Made by a program: the position numbers and the translations under genes | Part shown: in pieces, positions 1 through 7,894 of the stretch | Layout: each line of letters opens with the position of its first letter | Numbering within the stretch: position 1 is the stretch's first letter | NCBI GenBank assembly: GCA_937903005.1 | Contig: CALFNR010000144.1 | Location: 1-64,000, forward strand | From: Clostridium_AI sp002297865 | GTDB lineage: Bacteria; Bacillota; Clostridia; Lachnospirales; Lachnospiraceae | Direction of reading: 5' to 3' | Length of the DNA: 64,000 bases | The notes under the pieces: generated by a model | The model's input: the letters and a program-made list of their open reading frames with translations, nothing else | Database searches by the model: none | What the model was told of the DNA's origin: nothing

Positions 1-768
1 CCCCTCGTCGCGGTCATTTACCAGCTATTTTTTTCTGAAAAAATGGGCGGGATACCCTATGACTTGTGATAGAGCTGGTTATACCTGGTTCATTTCCAGA
101 CGATTAAGTAATTAGTGAGCTATCTTGCTCTCATGACTTGACTTAACTACCACACCTATAATACTTTTATAAATTAACTTAATTAAATATAACTTGTATT
201 ATTCTTTTTATATTCATCTCATTGACAACTATCATGTATCGTTTACCTATTCTACCTATACCATATCCAGATAGGCATATAGCCGTAGTGGATCTACATT
301 ATAAGTATTGGCTAATGGTTCATGATTTATACTGAATAAGATTAACTCTATTCTTCTGTTGTTCCAACATACTATTGGTACCTGGATATAGGGTTTTGCT
401 ACCCCACTGTCAAAAGGTTATTTTTAAACATTAATATAGTAGAAACTCAATTCTTTTTTTATCATCATTCATAGATAAACAATCCCAATATATTTATCCC
501 TAGTTATTCTTTAGATATAGGACGTGTGGTGCCATATATTAGGACCCGCATTATTGTAGCCGTATATGCTCCAGGAATATTGAGCTGTGTATATTCATTG
601 CAGGATAATAATACAGGTTGGATATATAAGCCCGATATATGCGCGCCGTAATGCTTATATTATCCCTATATTCAGTCAATAAATGTCATACCCTACGATT
701 TATACAGATATCAAGAATCGTAGTCTTAAAACTCGAAATATAAGAAATTAAAAAAATTATTTAGTTCC
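1..768. other. Long non-coding region, possible structured RNA
   Basis: No ORF of useful length, ribosome binding site or tRNA was found on either strand. The region is AT-rich but has scattered GC-rich islands (for example around 1-16, 395-410 and 640-652) and local inverted repeats. The clearest is CTACGATT (near 694) against AATCGTAG (near 717). Large phages often hold big ornate RNAs (GOLLD, ROOL) in such gaps, but no family is recognised here. The region ends at the promoter of the antirepressor gene. Confidence 0.4.
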
Positions 769-803
769 GTTTACTCTCCTGTTATTGATTATATAATATA
801 AAC
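769..803 (+). promoter_or_regulatory. Class-1 phage promoter
   Basis: GTTTACT at 769, a 17-bp gap, then TATAAT at 792 followed by ATAAAC. It drives the antirepressor gene at 841, whose RBS AAAGGAG lies just before the ATG. Confidence 0.75.
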
Positions 804-840
804 AAAATGACTAATTAAGATATATAAAGGAGATATAACA

Positions 841-1665
841 ATGAATCAATTAACAGTATTTGAACAAAGAGAAGTATTAGGTAAAGAATTTAGAATGTAT
901 GGTACACCAGAACAGCCATTATTCCTTGCTAAAGATGTTGCAGAATGGATTGAACATAGCAATTCAAGTGTTATGCTTTCTAAGGTAGATGAAGATGAAA
1001 AAATCTTGATGCTAAACAATGTTTATAATCAAGTTTCTACTCACGGTGGAGTTAGGAAAGAACAATGGTTTTTAACAGAAGACGGTTTATATGAAGTATT
1101 AATGCAGAGTCGTAAGCCTATTGCAAAGGAATTTAAGAAAGAAGTTAAAACGATCTTAAAACAGATTAGGATGACTGGAGGTTATATTCCAGTTTCTGCG
1201 GAGGAATCGGATGAAGAATTTCTTGCAAGAGCATTGGTAGTTGCACAGAGAACGCTTAGTAAAAAAGACGAGATTATCAGAATGAAAGATAAGCAGCTTG
1301 AAGAACAAGCTCCAAAGGTTGAAGCATTCGCACATTTCATTGAGAACGAGGAATCTTCGGTTGAGTTTAAGATCCTTGCTGCTAATTTAGGTATTGGAAA
1401 AAATGAGCTTCTAAGTATCTTAAGAAATCACCGTGTTCTAATGACTGATGAATACATGTGTTACGACAAGACTTTAGGAAAGCGTGTTAAGAGATATGGA
1501 GCAAAACACAATGTTCCATATGCTAAGTATGATAGATTCTTTGAGGTTAAACAGTACCCAACTGATAAAATTAATAGAGTAAAAGTATTGGTAAGACCTA
1601 AAGGACAGGAGTTCATTCGTAAATCTCTTGTTAAACATGGTTACATTCAAGAAAGAGCTGCTTAG
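841..1665 (+). CDS. Phage antirepressor (BRO-N + KilAC)
   Basis: Predicted DNA-binding antirepressor of 274 residues. Residues ~10-110 match the BRO-N fold (KDVAEWI and a WFLTEDGLYEVLMQSRKPIAKEFKKEV-type stretch, split here only for description). Residues ~155-270 match the KilAC C-terminal domain (LAANLGIGKNELLSILR, then basic strands ending KGQEFIRKSLVKHGY). Such proteins typically bind or titrate phage repressors to trigger lytic development. The gene has its own class-1 promoter and an intrinsic terminator that overlaps its stop codon, so it is monocistronic. Its target cannot be read from sequence; the XRE protein at 5248-5622 is one candidate. Confidence 0.85.
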   Translation: MNQLTVFEQREVLGKEFRMYGTPEQPLFLAKDVAEWIEHSNSSVMLSKVDEDEKILMLNNVYNQVSTHGGVRKEQWFLTEDGLYEVLMQSRKPIAKEFKKEVKTILKQIRMTGGYIPVSAEESDEEFLARALVVAQRTLSKKDEIIRMKDKQLEEQAPKVEAFAHFIENEESSVEFKILAANLGIGKNELLSILRNHRVLMTDEYMCYDKTLGKRVKRYGAKHNVPYAKYDRFFEVKQYPTDKINRVKVLVRPKGQEFIRKSLVKHGYIQERAA

Positions 1666-1680
1666 GCAGTTCTTTTTTTA
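1654..1680 (+). terminator. Intrinsic terminator overlapping the antirepressor 3' end
   Basis: AGAGCTGC (1654) pairs with GCAGTTCT (1666, one G-T pair) around a TTAG loop, followed by seven T. The stop codon lies in the loop region, a compact arrangement repeated elsewhere in this genome. Confidence 0.85.
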
Positions 1681-1683
1681 GGT

Positions 1684-1722
1684 GAGTTTACCATTGGAAT
1701 AATAATTATATAATATAAATAT
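1684..1722 (+). promoter_or_regulatory. Class-1 phage promoter (canonical copy)
   Basis: GAGTTTACC at 1684, 17 bp between GTTTAC and TATAAT (1709), then ATAAATAT. It drives the gene at 1781. Confidence 0.85.
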
Positions 1723-1780
1723 GATAAATAATAACTTACGATAGGTTATGACAGTTTAAAACAATCAGGAGGATAAAAAC

Positions 1781-2797
1781 ATGGGTTTTGAAAATAGACA
1801 CTTATTCAATGGTAAAATCAATAACCAGAACGTTTATGAAGTTAAACAGGCTTTAGATTATAAAGTCAGAGATTTAGAAGGGAGAAGAAAGATTGTCGAT
1901 GATGTATTAAGTAATACTGATGAAAACGGATTGAACTTCTTCGAGAATTATTTTGATGGTCACTATAAATGTGAACTTAACCAGAATGATTCTCTAAGCG
2001 AGAATAACAATGTGTGTAAAGCATTGGAGCAAATGGCTGATTACTTACTTGGAAGCGAAGAGGTAAGAGATGACCGTAAAGAGAAAAGCCAGGAATACAG
2101 ATTCTTCATTGACCGTAACGAATACAATAGAGCTATGAGACGAGAAGAGAGCATGGAGCATAAATGTGAACTTGCAAAAGCTAAGACTGGTATCTCAGGT
2201 TCAGAAGATACGGTGATCAACTTCTTAATTCAGAATAAGAACTTCAAAAAGCCTAAGAGACAAGTCATTACTAAAGAGGACCTTATGGAAGATAGTTTCT
2301 GTGGTGAAGTGCTTAGAGCTTACAAGGAATATGATAATGAGCTATCAGAAAAGCTTAAAACTCCGCAAGGTAAAGGATATAAGTTAAGAAAAATCAAAGG
2401 CGAAATAAACCAGGATATGATCTACACGAAAGATACTCTAAAAGGTGTATTCGGATATAAGTTAAGAAATGCTCTTATGGAAAGTACGTGCCCGTCATGG
2501 GAAATGTTTGATTGGTCGAATCAGCAGCATGTGAAAGCTCTTATTTACGTCCAGAATGAGTTTATTCCAGACGATGACTTATCTCTACTACTATTTGATT
2601 TAGAAGCTTTAGTGGAAGAAATGGTAAGCGAGAATGTATTCTCCGGTAGAGAGTACGCGGTTTACAAAATGATTAGAAGTGGATATAAGAATATTGAGAT
2701 TGCCAAAGAGCTTGAACTTACGAGGACAAGAATCTCAAATCTAACAACCACTATTACAAACAAAATAATTAAACAAGCAGAAAAGATGGGTTATTAA
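1781..2797 (+). CDS. Phage protein with C-terminal HTH (sigma region 4-like)
   Basis: 338-residue charged protein with no recognised family over most of its length. The last ~60 residues (SGREYAVYKMIRSGYKN, IEIAKELELTRTRISNLTTT) look like a helix-turn-helix of the sigma region 4/LuxR type, so a DNA-binding or transcription role is likely. It has a strong RBS (AGGAGG), a class-1 promoter and its own terminator, so it forms a single-gene unit beside the antirepressor. Whether it is a sigma factor, a transcription activator or a packaging/replication DNA-binding protein cannot be decided from sequence. Confidence 0.6.
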   Translation: MGFENRHLFNGKINNQNVYEVKQALDYKVRDLEGRRKIVDDVLSNTDENGLNFFENYFDGHYKCELNQNDSLSENNNVCKALEQMADYLLGSEEVRDDRKEKSQEYRFFIDRNEYNRAMRREESMEHKCELAKAKTGISGSEDTVINFLIQNKNFKKPKRQVITKEDLMEDSFCGEVLRAYKEYDNELSEKLKTPQGKGYKLRKIKGEINQDMIYTKDTLKGVFGYKLRNALMESTCPSWEMFDWSNQQHVKALIYVQNEFIPDDDLSLLLFDLEALVEEMVSENVFSGREYAVYKMIRSGYKNIEIAKELELTRTRISNLTTTITNKIIKQAEKMGY

Positions 2798-2815
2798 GCC
2801 CATCTTTCTTTTTAT
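2781..2815 (+). terminator. Intrinsic terminator between convergent genes
   Basis: AAGATGGG and CCCATCTT arms around the stop codon of the 1781 gene, followed by a T-rich tract (CTTTTT). It lies just before the end of the convergent tubZ gene and may act on both strands. Confidence 0.8.
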
Positions 2816-2826
2816 CTATATCCAGA

Positions 2827-3927
2827 TTACATATTTAAGATATCGTTCCATAATTCAGATTCATCGATATCATCTAATGCAACAGCTTTGGATTTTGTAT
2901 TTCTCTTAGGAAGTTTCTTATCGCGTGGATCTTCTAAGTTAACAAGTAAATCTTCAATGTCAACATCTGGAGTTGTTTCGGCTACGTTCTTTAGATCCTC
3001 TTCGACGATTTTTTTCATTTCTAAGATAAGTTGGTTTTGAGGTGTTGCACCACCAATAACTAACATTGGATCTTCTTCATCGGAGAAGCATTGATATTTA
3101 TCACCATTTGGAAGAATTGTAAATGCGTCTAATACATCTTCACTGTTGAAATCAGCAGCCGTGCTTATACCTACATAATGACAAGATTTAGCACCTACAG
3201 AGAAGATACTCTTCTTCATAACTTTACTGATGTATTTAGTAACATCACTTTCAGTATAGTCATTATTTAATTCGTAGATTGCATTGATACCAGGAGCATT
3301 ACCAAGGTTACGGATTTCTCTCTTATCCATTGTTACGCTATCTTCGTTGTAATCATAATCTGGTAAAGATAAGAATTTAGTGAATAAGGAAGCGAACTCT
3401 TCATTGATTTCGCTTGTTGTATCTCTCTTGCTGTTATCTAGTAAGTAAATGGAATTTACATTCAATTTAGATAACTTCATTAATTCATCCCAACATGCTG
3501 CTGTGTTCTTAAGAGTTTGTCTTGTTTCAGTCTTTTTAGGTAATACAGCAACTACGTTGTATTTGATATCTGGATTTTGTTTGTATAAGAAAGTTAAGAT
3601 TGCTGGTGTCATACCAGATCCAGTTCCGCCGCCCATACTGAATACAAAGTAAACGTATTTCTTGCTCTTGTATTTATTAATTTCATCTGAGATTTCAAAA
3701 CGGCTATCCATAGCAAATATTTTAGCTTCGTTACGATCTCTACCAGCTCCGTTTTCCCCATCAACAAGAACCGTGTTTCTTTCATTAGCATTTGAGATTG
3801 ATTTTAAATCGCCCTCATTTGAGTTAATGAAGATACCTTTAATCCTCTTATTCTTTTTCATAATCTCAGAGACAATTTTGTTACCGGCTTGTCCAATTCC
3901 AATAAATAATATTTCTGTACTTAACAT
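2827..3927 (-). CDS. tubZ: TubZ-like tubulin/FtsZ GTPase
   Basis: 366-residue cytomotive GTPase of the TubZ/PhuZ branch of the tubulin/FtsZ superfamily. Residues 9-17 (IGIGQAGNK) form the first nucleotide-binding loop. Residues 97-106 (SMGGGTGSGM) are the tubulin signature loop. The C-terminal tail ends with a basic patch (KKLPKRNTKSK) and acidic residues, as in TubZ proteins that contact a TubR-DNA complex. The small HTH gene and repeat-rich gap immediately upstream give the zrC layout of type III partition systems (pBtoxis, phage c-st), so a role in segregating a low-copy circular prophage is favoured over a PhuZ-like phage-nucleus role. RBS GGAGG precedes the ATG on the minus strand. Confidence 0.88.
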   Translation of the reverse strand: MLSTEILFIGIGQAGNKIVSEIMKKNKRIKGIFINSNEGDLKSISNANERNTVLVDGENGAGRDRNEAKIFAMDSRFEISDEINKYKSKKYVYFVFSMGGGTGSGMTPAILTFLYKQNPDIKYNVVAVLPKKTETRQTLKNTAACWDELMKLSKLNVNSIYLLDNSKRDTTSEINEEFASLFTKFLSLPDYDYNEDSVTMDKREIRNLGNAPGINAIYELNNDYTESDVTKYISKVMKKSIFSVGAKSCHYVGISTAADFNSEDVLDAFTILPNGDKYQCFSDEEDPMLVIGGATPQNQLILEMKKIVEEDLKNVAETTPDVDIEDLLVNLEDPRDKKLPKRNTKSKAVALDDIDESELWNDILNM

Positions 3928-3972
3928 GTTTTAATCCTCCACTTTCCTCATATATTAAAAATGATTGATAAG

Positions 3973-4299
3973 TTACTGTTTTTCTGTTCGATATTCTTCT
4001 TCAAGGCTAGGACTTGCGTTCTTAGCTTCGAATAGTAATTTTCTAATAAGTTCGATTCCACTTTCAGTAATGTAATACGTTCTTGCGTTCTTTTGCATGA
4101 ACCCCTCTTCAACATAACCTGCAGCGATTAGTGTTTTCATTGATGACCTGATTTTAGTATGACTAAGGTTAGTCTTAGGGACTAAAGATGATACTGGAAC
4201 TCCTCTTAGAGCATTTTCGGCCTTACATGTTCGAATGGCGTCAAGTATATGCATATCATTCTTAGTCATGTTTGGTTTCTTAGTTTCGTTGGTAGCCAT
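3973..4299 (-). CDS. tubR: TubR-like winged-helix partition adaptor
   Basis: 108-residue protein with a winged-helix fold pattern: VPVSSLVPKTNLSHTKIRSS recognition region at ~38-57, then LIAAGYVEEGF and an RTYYITESGIEL wing. It sits directly upstream of tubZ on the same strand with a 45-bp gap, the TubR position in type III partition operons. TubR proteins bind tubC iterons, link them to TubZ and repress the operon. Its own promoter (4371-4398) lies inside the repeat region, which fits autoregulation. The assignment rests on fold and context; sequence similarity to known TubR is not claimed. Confidence 0.75.
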   Translation of the reverse strand: MATNETKKPNMTKNDMHILDAIRTCKAENALRGVPVSSLVPKTNLSHTKIRSSMKTLIAAGYVEEGFMQKNARTYYITESGIELIRKLLFEAKNASPSLEEEYRTEKQ

Positions 4300-4788
4300 C
4301 TATTCGATTCAACTCCTTTATATTAAATTGTTAAAACAACTTGAAAGTGCTTTAATGTATTACAAAGTACATTATAACAAATTGAAACAACATGTCAATA
4401 CCTGAAAATAAAAACAATTAAAACAAAGCGAAAAAAAATACTTTAAACAGCACGAAACAACTTTAAACTTTTGGAAAGATGTAAAAAAGCCAGTAATATC
4501 AATGGTTTCAAGGTACTTTAAGGTAAAACGAACTATATGTAAGTACATGAAAGTAGCGAAAAGTAAAAAGAAATGAAACAAAGTGAAAGAAAGAAAAAAG
4601 AATTACTTTAAACTATATAAAAGAGAAACACACTATATTAAGAGTAATTCTTACCATGTTAAGAACTCGAAAAATGAAATTCTAACCACTTTCTAAGGTA
4701 CAAAAGTAGTTTCGATAGTGAAAAAATACTTTCAAGGGACCTCGAAAAGTTTATGATGATAATAAGAAATCAAGGCCCCACTGCTCTT
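4300..4788. repeat. Iteron-rich region, candidate tubC centromere
   Basis: A 489-bp gene-free, very A-rich gap upstream of tubR. TACTTT or its complement AAAGTA occurs at about 4364, 4439, 4514, 4550, 4560, 4604, 4703 and 4727. CTTTAAAC occurs at 4441, 4461 and 4606. GAAACAA occurs near 4384, 4454 and 4575. Repeats lie in both orientations. Type III partition centromeres are arrays of short iterons next to tubR, so this is the likely TubR-binding site. Confidence 0.65.
4371..4398 (-). promoter_or_regulatory. Host-type promoter of the tubRZ operon
   Basis: On the minus strand TTGACA (4398-4393), 16 bp, TATAAT (4376-4371). It overlaps GAAACAA and AAAGTA repeats, so TubR bound to the iterons would occlude it. 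It differs clearly from the phage class-1 promoters. Confidence 0.75.
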
Positions 4789-5244
4789 CTATTTAAACCT
4801 ACCGATTATGTCATATCCGCCATTAGGATTTTCTAATACAGAAACAGATAGTAATAACATTCCAATCGTGAGGACAAGGGCAAATATAATAGTAAGTAGT
4901 ACGATTACAATATTGGCTCTTTTCTGATCTCTTCTAGTATAAGTTTTACCTCTTAATACAGGTTTAATGGTAAGGGCAACGGCTATTTGTATTGACTCTT
5001 TCCAATTCTTAGGGTTGGCAAAATACACAGTCCTGTCACCCTGTTTTAATTTAACAATTACATTCTCTTCCATAGTTCTTATGGTATGAAGGTGGCGTAA
5101 CGCTAATGCGGCGCGCACAAGCATAATAATATATCCGATAAGAAACCCCATCGCAAAAACAAGACCATCTTTGAGCATTAATAAACCATCGTATCCAATT
5201 GTATCTATAATAGAATCGACGATGCGATATTGTAATTCCATCAT
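4789..5244 (-). CDS. Small membrane protein paired with XRE regulator
   Basis: 151 residues with two strongly hydrophobic segments, ~27-48 (LVFAMGFLIGYIIMLVRAAL) and ~111-137 (VIVLLTIIFALVLTIGMLLL), separated by a charged ~60-residue loop. No family is recognised. It follows the XRE gene by 3 bp, with its RBS (AAGGAGG) inside the end of that gene, so the two are co-transcribed. The pairing of a repressor-like gene with a membrane protein resembles immunity or exclusion cassettes, but that role is only inferred. ATG codons at 5244 and 5241 are both possible starts. Confidence 0.6.
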   Translation of the reverse strand: MMELQYRIVDSIIDTIGYDGLLMLKDGLVFAMGFLIGYIIMLVRAALALRHLHTIRTMEENVIVKLKQGDRTVYFANPKNWKESIQIAVALTIKPVLRGKTYTRRDQKRANIVIVLLTIIFALVLTIGMLLLSVSVLENPNGGYDIIGRFK

Positions 5245-5247
5245 ATA

Positions 5248-5622
5248 TTAATCATCCTCCTTCAAGTGGTCGTTATAAATCTGGTAAAGTTCTTTGGCAA
5301 TTCGCTCTTTTTGGTCATTCTCTATTCGCTTGTCATTAGATATTTCAGTTACAATCTTTTTAAGATGTGGAATATCAATTACGTCTTTTGTCCAGGCTGG
5401 CATTGTCTTGCCAAACTTAAATAGCAACTCTTCAGGATCAAGTTCATAAAATTTTGCAATTCTGTATATTACTACTTCAGAAGGGACTTTAATATCTCGT
5501 TCAATCTGACTAAGATAATTACCAGATATATTGAGTTCCTTTGCTGCCTTAAATATAGAAAGCCCCTTTTCCTTTCTTAGAGCTCTCAGCATTGTGCCTA
5601 TATCAATGGCATTTCCTGACAT
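5248..5622 (-). CDS. XRE-family (Cro/CI-like) regulator
   Basis: 124 residues. The N-terminal HTH_3 domain spans ~8-65 (LRALRKEKGLSIFKAAKEL, then ISGNYLSQIERDIKVPS). The helical C-terminal part (~80-124) may dimerise, as in SinR-like proteins. It is transcribed divergently from the early genes that start at 5762, which is the classic place for a lysogeny repressor. No peptidase (LexA-like) domain is present, so induction is more likely through an antirepressor such as the 841 gene. Confidence 0.8.
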   Translation of the reverse strand: MSGNAIDIGTMLRALRKEKGLSIFKAAKELNISGNYLSQIERDIKVPSEVVIYRIAKFYELDPEELLFKFGKTMPAWTKDVIDIPHLKKIVTEISNDKRIENDQKERIAKELYQIYNDHLKEDD

Positions 5623-5761
5623 GTAACCACTCCAGTATTCGTTATAAATGTAAAGAAATAGATTTTTTACCGAATTTTTTATAATATAAATATATTATTT
5701 TCTGTATTCAAAAAAATATTCATGTAGTATAATTAACGAGTGAATAAAAAATACATTATTC

Positions 5762-5800
5762 AAGTTTACTTTCAGATAAGGCATTATATAATACAAAATA
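5762..5800 (+). promoter_or_regulatory. Class-1 promoter with TATAATACAAAATAT variant
   Basis: AAGTTTACT (5762), 17 bp, TATAAT (5787). It drives the small gene at 5836. A nearby TATAATATAAATAT at 5680 lacks a correctly spaced GTTTAC and may be a second, weaker start. Confidence 0.65.
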
Positions 5801-5835
5801 TATTGATTTTTCAAATGAAAGGGAGACGCAAAAGA

Positions 5836-6042
5836 ATGACAAATAAAGAAAGATTAATAGAACTTAGAACACGAATGGATGAAAACATTTTAGATATGAA
5901 CAACATCGTAGTATTATTAGAGGATCCTAAGTATAGTGACAGCTCGGTGCTTAGTGATAAGTTCAAAGAACTGGAAAGAGAAACAAGAGAGATGAACGAA
6001 GAATACCAAAAGCTAAAATCATTAATCAATGATGTAGCTTAA
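5836..6042 (+). CDS. Small coiled-coil protein
   Basis: 68 residues, highly charged and helical throughout (ERLIELRTRMDENIL and ELERETREMNEEYQKLKSL), so probably a short coiled coil. An in-frame GTG at 5740 lies upstream of the class-1 promoter and is rejected as a start. The ATG at 5836 follows GGGAG at a normal distance. Function unknown. Confidence 0.65.
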   Translation: MTNKERLIELRTRMDENILDMNNIVVLLEDPKYSDSSVLSDKFKELERETREMNEEYQKLKSLINDVA

Positions 6043-6063
6043 TTTTTTGCAATCTAATTAATA

Positions 6064-6077
6064 TACAATATAAATAG
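6064..6077 (+). promoter_or_regulatory. Variant promoter (-10 TACAATATAAATA only)
   Basis: TACAATATAAATA resembles the phage -10 block, but no GTTTAC lies 17 bp upstream. It would start a leader of about 170 nt before the secreted-protein gene at 6248. Confidence 0.45.
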
Positions 6078-6123
6078 TGAAAATAATAAAAATGGTAAAA
6101 TACAGAATTAGTTACAATAAATA

Positions 6124-6172
6124 CCCTGGTCTGTGATAGAACGAAACCAGCATGGAAGTGATCAGGCCAGGA
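6124..6172 (+). ncRNA. Structured 5' leader with alternative pairings
   Basis: CCTGGTCTG (6125-6133) can pair with CAGGCCAGG (6163-6171) over 9 bp with one G-T pair. The inner CTGGT (6126) can instead pair with ACCAG (6146), so the two folds exclude each other. It sits in the leader of the 6248 gene. This could be a regulatory RNA switch or an mRNA-stabilising element. No known riboswitch class is recognised. Confidence 0.4.
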
Positions 6173-6247
6173 AAACACCTAAGATAAAACTAATCTCGAG
6201 AAAGTTAAGAATGTAACACGTTAACCGTAATTTATTAAGGAGACATT

Positions 6248-7162
6248 ATGAAGAAAAAAATTATCGTGGGTGCAGTATGTGGAAGTTTATTATTATGTAG
6301 CTCCACAGTATATGCAATGGGCAACAATCAAGCAAGCAAGGTAACCAATTCTAGTATCACTGAAACAGTTGAGAGAGCTCATAAAGAAGAGAAATCTCAA
6401 TCTAAGAAGAATGAACCAAAGGAGAAAGTTCAGTCTAAGGTTGAGGTTAAGAAGGAGATTCCTAAGAAAAAATCTAGTGTTAAGAATGAGTCTACCATTA
6501 AGAAGGAATCTTCTGTTAAAAAGGAGACTGTTAAGGTGGAAAATAAAAAGTCATCTAAGCAGGATAAGAAAGCGGATAAGCAGGATAGCAAGAAAGATTC
6601 TAATAAGGTAGCTGCTCCAACTAAGAAACCAGTTAAAAAGGATAAGGTATCTAAACCAATCGTTAATGAAAATCCGGTTGTAAATAAAGAAGTTGCTGGC
6701 GTAAGTGAAATTAGAGAATTGGTTCAAACAGTAGATTGCTCCGGTTCAATTCAGAATGCCCTATCAAATAGCGGATGTACGCTTCCACAGATTCAAATGA
6801 TTGTTGGTGGAAATTGCAACAAAGAACAGATTAAGAACATCTTAAATAAAGGTGGAAACTGTAACAATTCGCAGATTCAGGCTATTGTTAATCAGTTCTG
6901 TAACAACGGCAATAATTCCAATTCAAACTGTAGCAAACCAGGCGCTATCAAATATCCGGATAAGCTTCAACAAGCTATTAATAATTCAGATTGTAGCAAT
7001 TCAATCAAAGACGCATTATTGAATAGTGGTTGTACTTCAAATCAGATCCAGAGCATTATTAATGGAAATTGTACTTCAAGCCAAATTAATAATATTTTGT
7101 CAGGTAGCAACTGTAATAAGTCTCAGATTGTAGCAATTAAAAATCAGTTTTGCAAAAGATAA
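6248..7162 (+). CDS. Secreted Lys-rich protein with two Cys-rich repeats
   Basis: 304 residues. A Sec signal peptide (residues 1-23, cleavage after VYA) is followed by a long Lys/Ser/Glu linker (~40-140) that is probably disordered. Two ~60-residue repeats follow, at ~161-221 and ~243-303. Each opens with DCS and carries a NSGCT block, a GNC block, an N(C)NxSQI block and a final NQFC. The Cys pattern is conserved between repeats, suggesting disulfide-stabilised or metal-binding extracellular domains. It is an unusual product for an early phage operon and looks like a moron acting on the host surface or neighbours. No homologous family is recognised. Confidence 0.7.
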   Translation: MKKKIIVGAVCGSLLLCSSTVYAMGNNQASKVTNSSITETVERAHKEEKSQSKKNEPKEKVQSKVEVKKEIPKKKSSVKNESTIKKESSVKKETVKVENKKSSKQDKKADKQDSKKDSNKVAAPTKKPVKKDKVSKPIVNENPVVNKEVAGVSEIRELVQTVDCSGSIQNALSNSGCTLPQIQMIVGGNCNKEQIKNILNKGGNCNNSQIQAIVNQFCNNGNNSNSNCSKPGAIKYPDKLQQAINNSDCSNSIKDALLNSGCTSNQIQSIINGNCTSSQINNILSGSNCNKSQIVAIKNQFCKR

Positions 7163-7167
7163 AAAGC

Positions 7168-7206
7168 GAGTTTACCCTCCAAATAATAATTATATAATAT
7201 AAATAT
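7168..7206 (+). promoter_or_regulatory. Class-1 phage promoter
   Basis: GAGTTTACC (7168), 17 bp, TATAAT (7193), then ATAAATAT. It serves the two-gene unit at 7240 and 7526. Confidence 0.85.
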
Positions 7207-7239
7207 AAAGATTATTATTAAAAGAGGAGGTAGTAGTAT

Positions 7240-7521
7240 ATGTGGAACAGAAAACTTATCATAAGCAAGCACGTTAAAGAAAGATTTGAGCAGAGAAATA
7301 TTAAGTTCTCAAAAAAGAACATTTCCATTGAGAGTCAGATAAGATATGATCTTAAGCCACTTAATATTCGGACCCAGAAGAAACTTAATGATACCGATTA
7401 TAAAGTGACTACTAGACAAGGAAAAGTTTATATTATAACCCTGCTTGATGATAAGAGAGCTCTTATCAAAACAGTTTACAAGATAGACATTCGAAAAGAG
7501 CTGTTCCAATGTACTGCTTAA
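7240..7521 (+). CDS. Small basic protein, DUF4258-like
   Basis: 93 residues. The opening ISKHVKERFEQRNI and later strands YKVTTRQGKVYIITLLDDKRALIKTVYK resemble the DUF4258/RelE-like small fold, but the match is weak. RBS GAGGAGG. No antitoxin-like partner is obvious, although the helical 7526 gene follows by 4 bp. Function unknown. Confidence 0.5.
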   Translation: MWNRKLIISKHVKERFEQRNIKFSKKNISIESQIRYDLKPLNIRTQKKLNDTDYKVTTRQGKVYIITLLDDKRALIKTVYKIDIRKELFQCTA

Positions 7522-7525
7522 TAAT

Positions 7526-7741
7526 ATGATGTTGAGAAAAGAATATGAAAGAATTTTAGAATGCTTAGATAATGTATTAGATAAGGTTGAGGGCGAGGAG
7601 CTAAAAGAAATTATCAATGACATTGCAAATGCGTTCGACAACTTATACTTCGATATGGAATATGAGGTTGAAAAGAGACAGGATGAAATCGAGAGCCTTC
7701 ATGACTATATCGAAGAAATGAGATACTCTAGAAGATTCTAA
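7526..7741 (+). CDS. Small acidic helical protein
   Basis: 71 residues, almost entirely heptad-like helix (ECLDNVLDKVEGEELKEI, EKRQDEIESLHDYIEEM). It starts 4 nt after the preceding stop, so translation is probably coupled; no clear RBS is seen and a second ATG lies one codon later. It ends at a strong terminator. Function unknown. Confidence 0.6.
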   Translation: MMLRKEYERILECLDNVLDKVEGEELKEIINDIANAFDNLYFDMEYEVEKRQDEIESLHDYIEEMRYSRRF

Positions 7742-7744
7742 CAG

Positions 7745-7773
7745 AATGGAGAAGAAAATTCTCCATTTTTTTA
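7745..7773 (+). terminator. Intrinsic terminator
   Basis: AATGGAGAA and TTCTCCATT arms with a GAAA-like loop, followed by a run of T. Confidence 0.85.
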
Positions 7774-7796
7774 TATATGAAAAATTTCAAAAAACC

Positions 7797-7834
7797 GTTT
7801 ACAAATTGCTATTAATTGTTATATAATATAAACA
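7797..7834 (+). promoter_or_regulatory. Class-1 promoter with 19-bp spacer
   Basis: GTTTAC (7797), 19 bp, TATAAT (7822), then ATAAAC. It serves the integrase-like gene at 7895. The longer spacer suggests weaker activity. Confidence 0.6.
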
Positions 7835-7894
7835 CTTTGAAGAACTAGAAAATTCAATTAATTTGTTTATATATAAAGGGAGACACTGAAACCA

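Noticed and set aside
84..107. tRNA-like T-arm (GGTTCATTTCC)
   Set aside because: No matching acceptor, D or anticodon stems could be built around it.
4372..4581. 69-codon minus ORF in the tubC region
   Set aside because: Phe/Leu/Cys-rich translation of an A-rich repeat region that holds the tubR promoter; no RBS.
5661..5700. Class-1 promoter at TATAATATAAATAT near 5680
   Set aside because: The nearby TTTACC is only about 8 bp from the -10, so spacing is wrong; the copy at 5762 is better placed for the downstream gene.
6124..6172. Hammerhead-like ribozyme core (CGAAAC)
   Set aside because: The required CTGATGA core is absent (CTGTGAT instead) and the three-stem layout does not form.
6369..6611. 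Arg/Leu-rich plus ORF inside the secreted protein gene
   Set aside because: Frame-shifted reading of the Lys-rich linker; no RBS.
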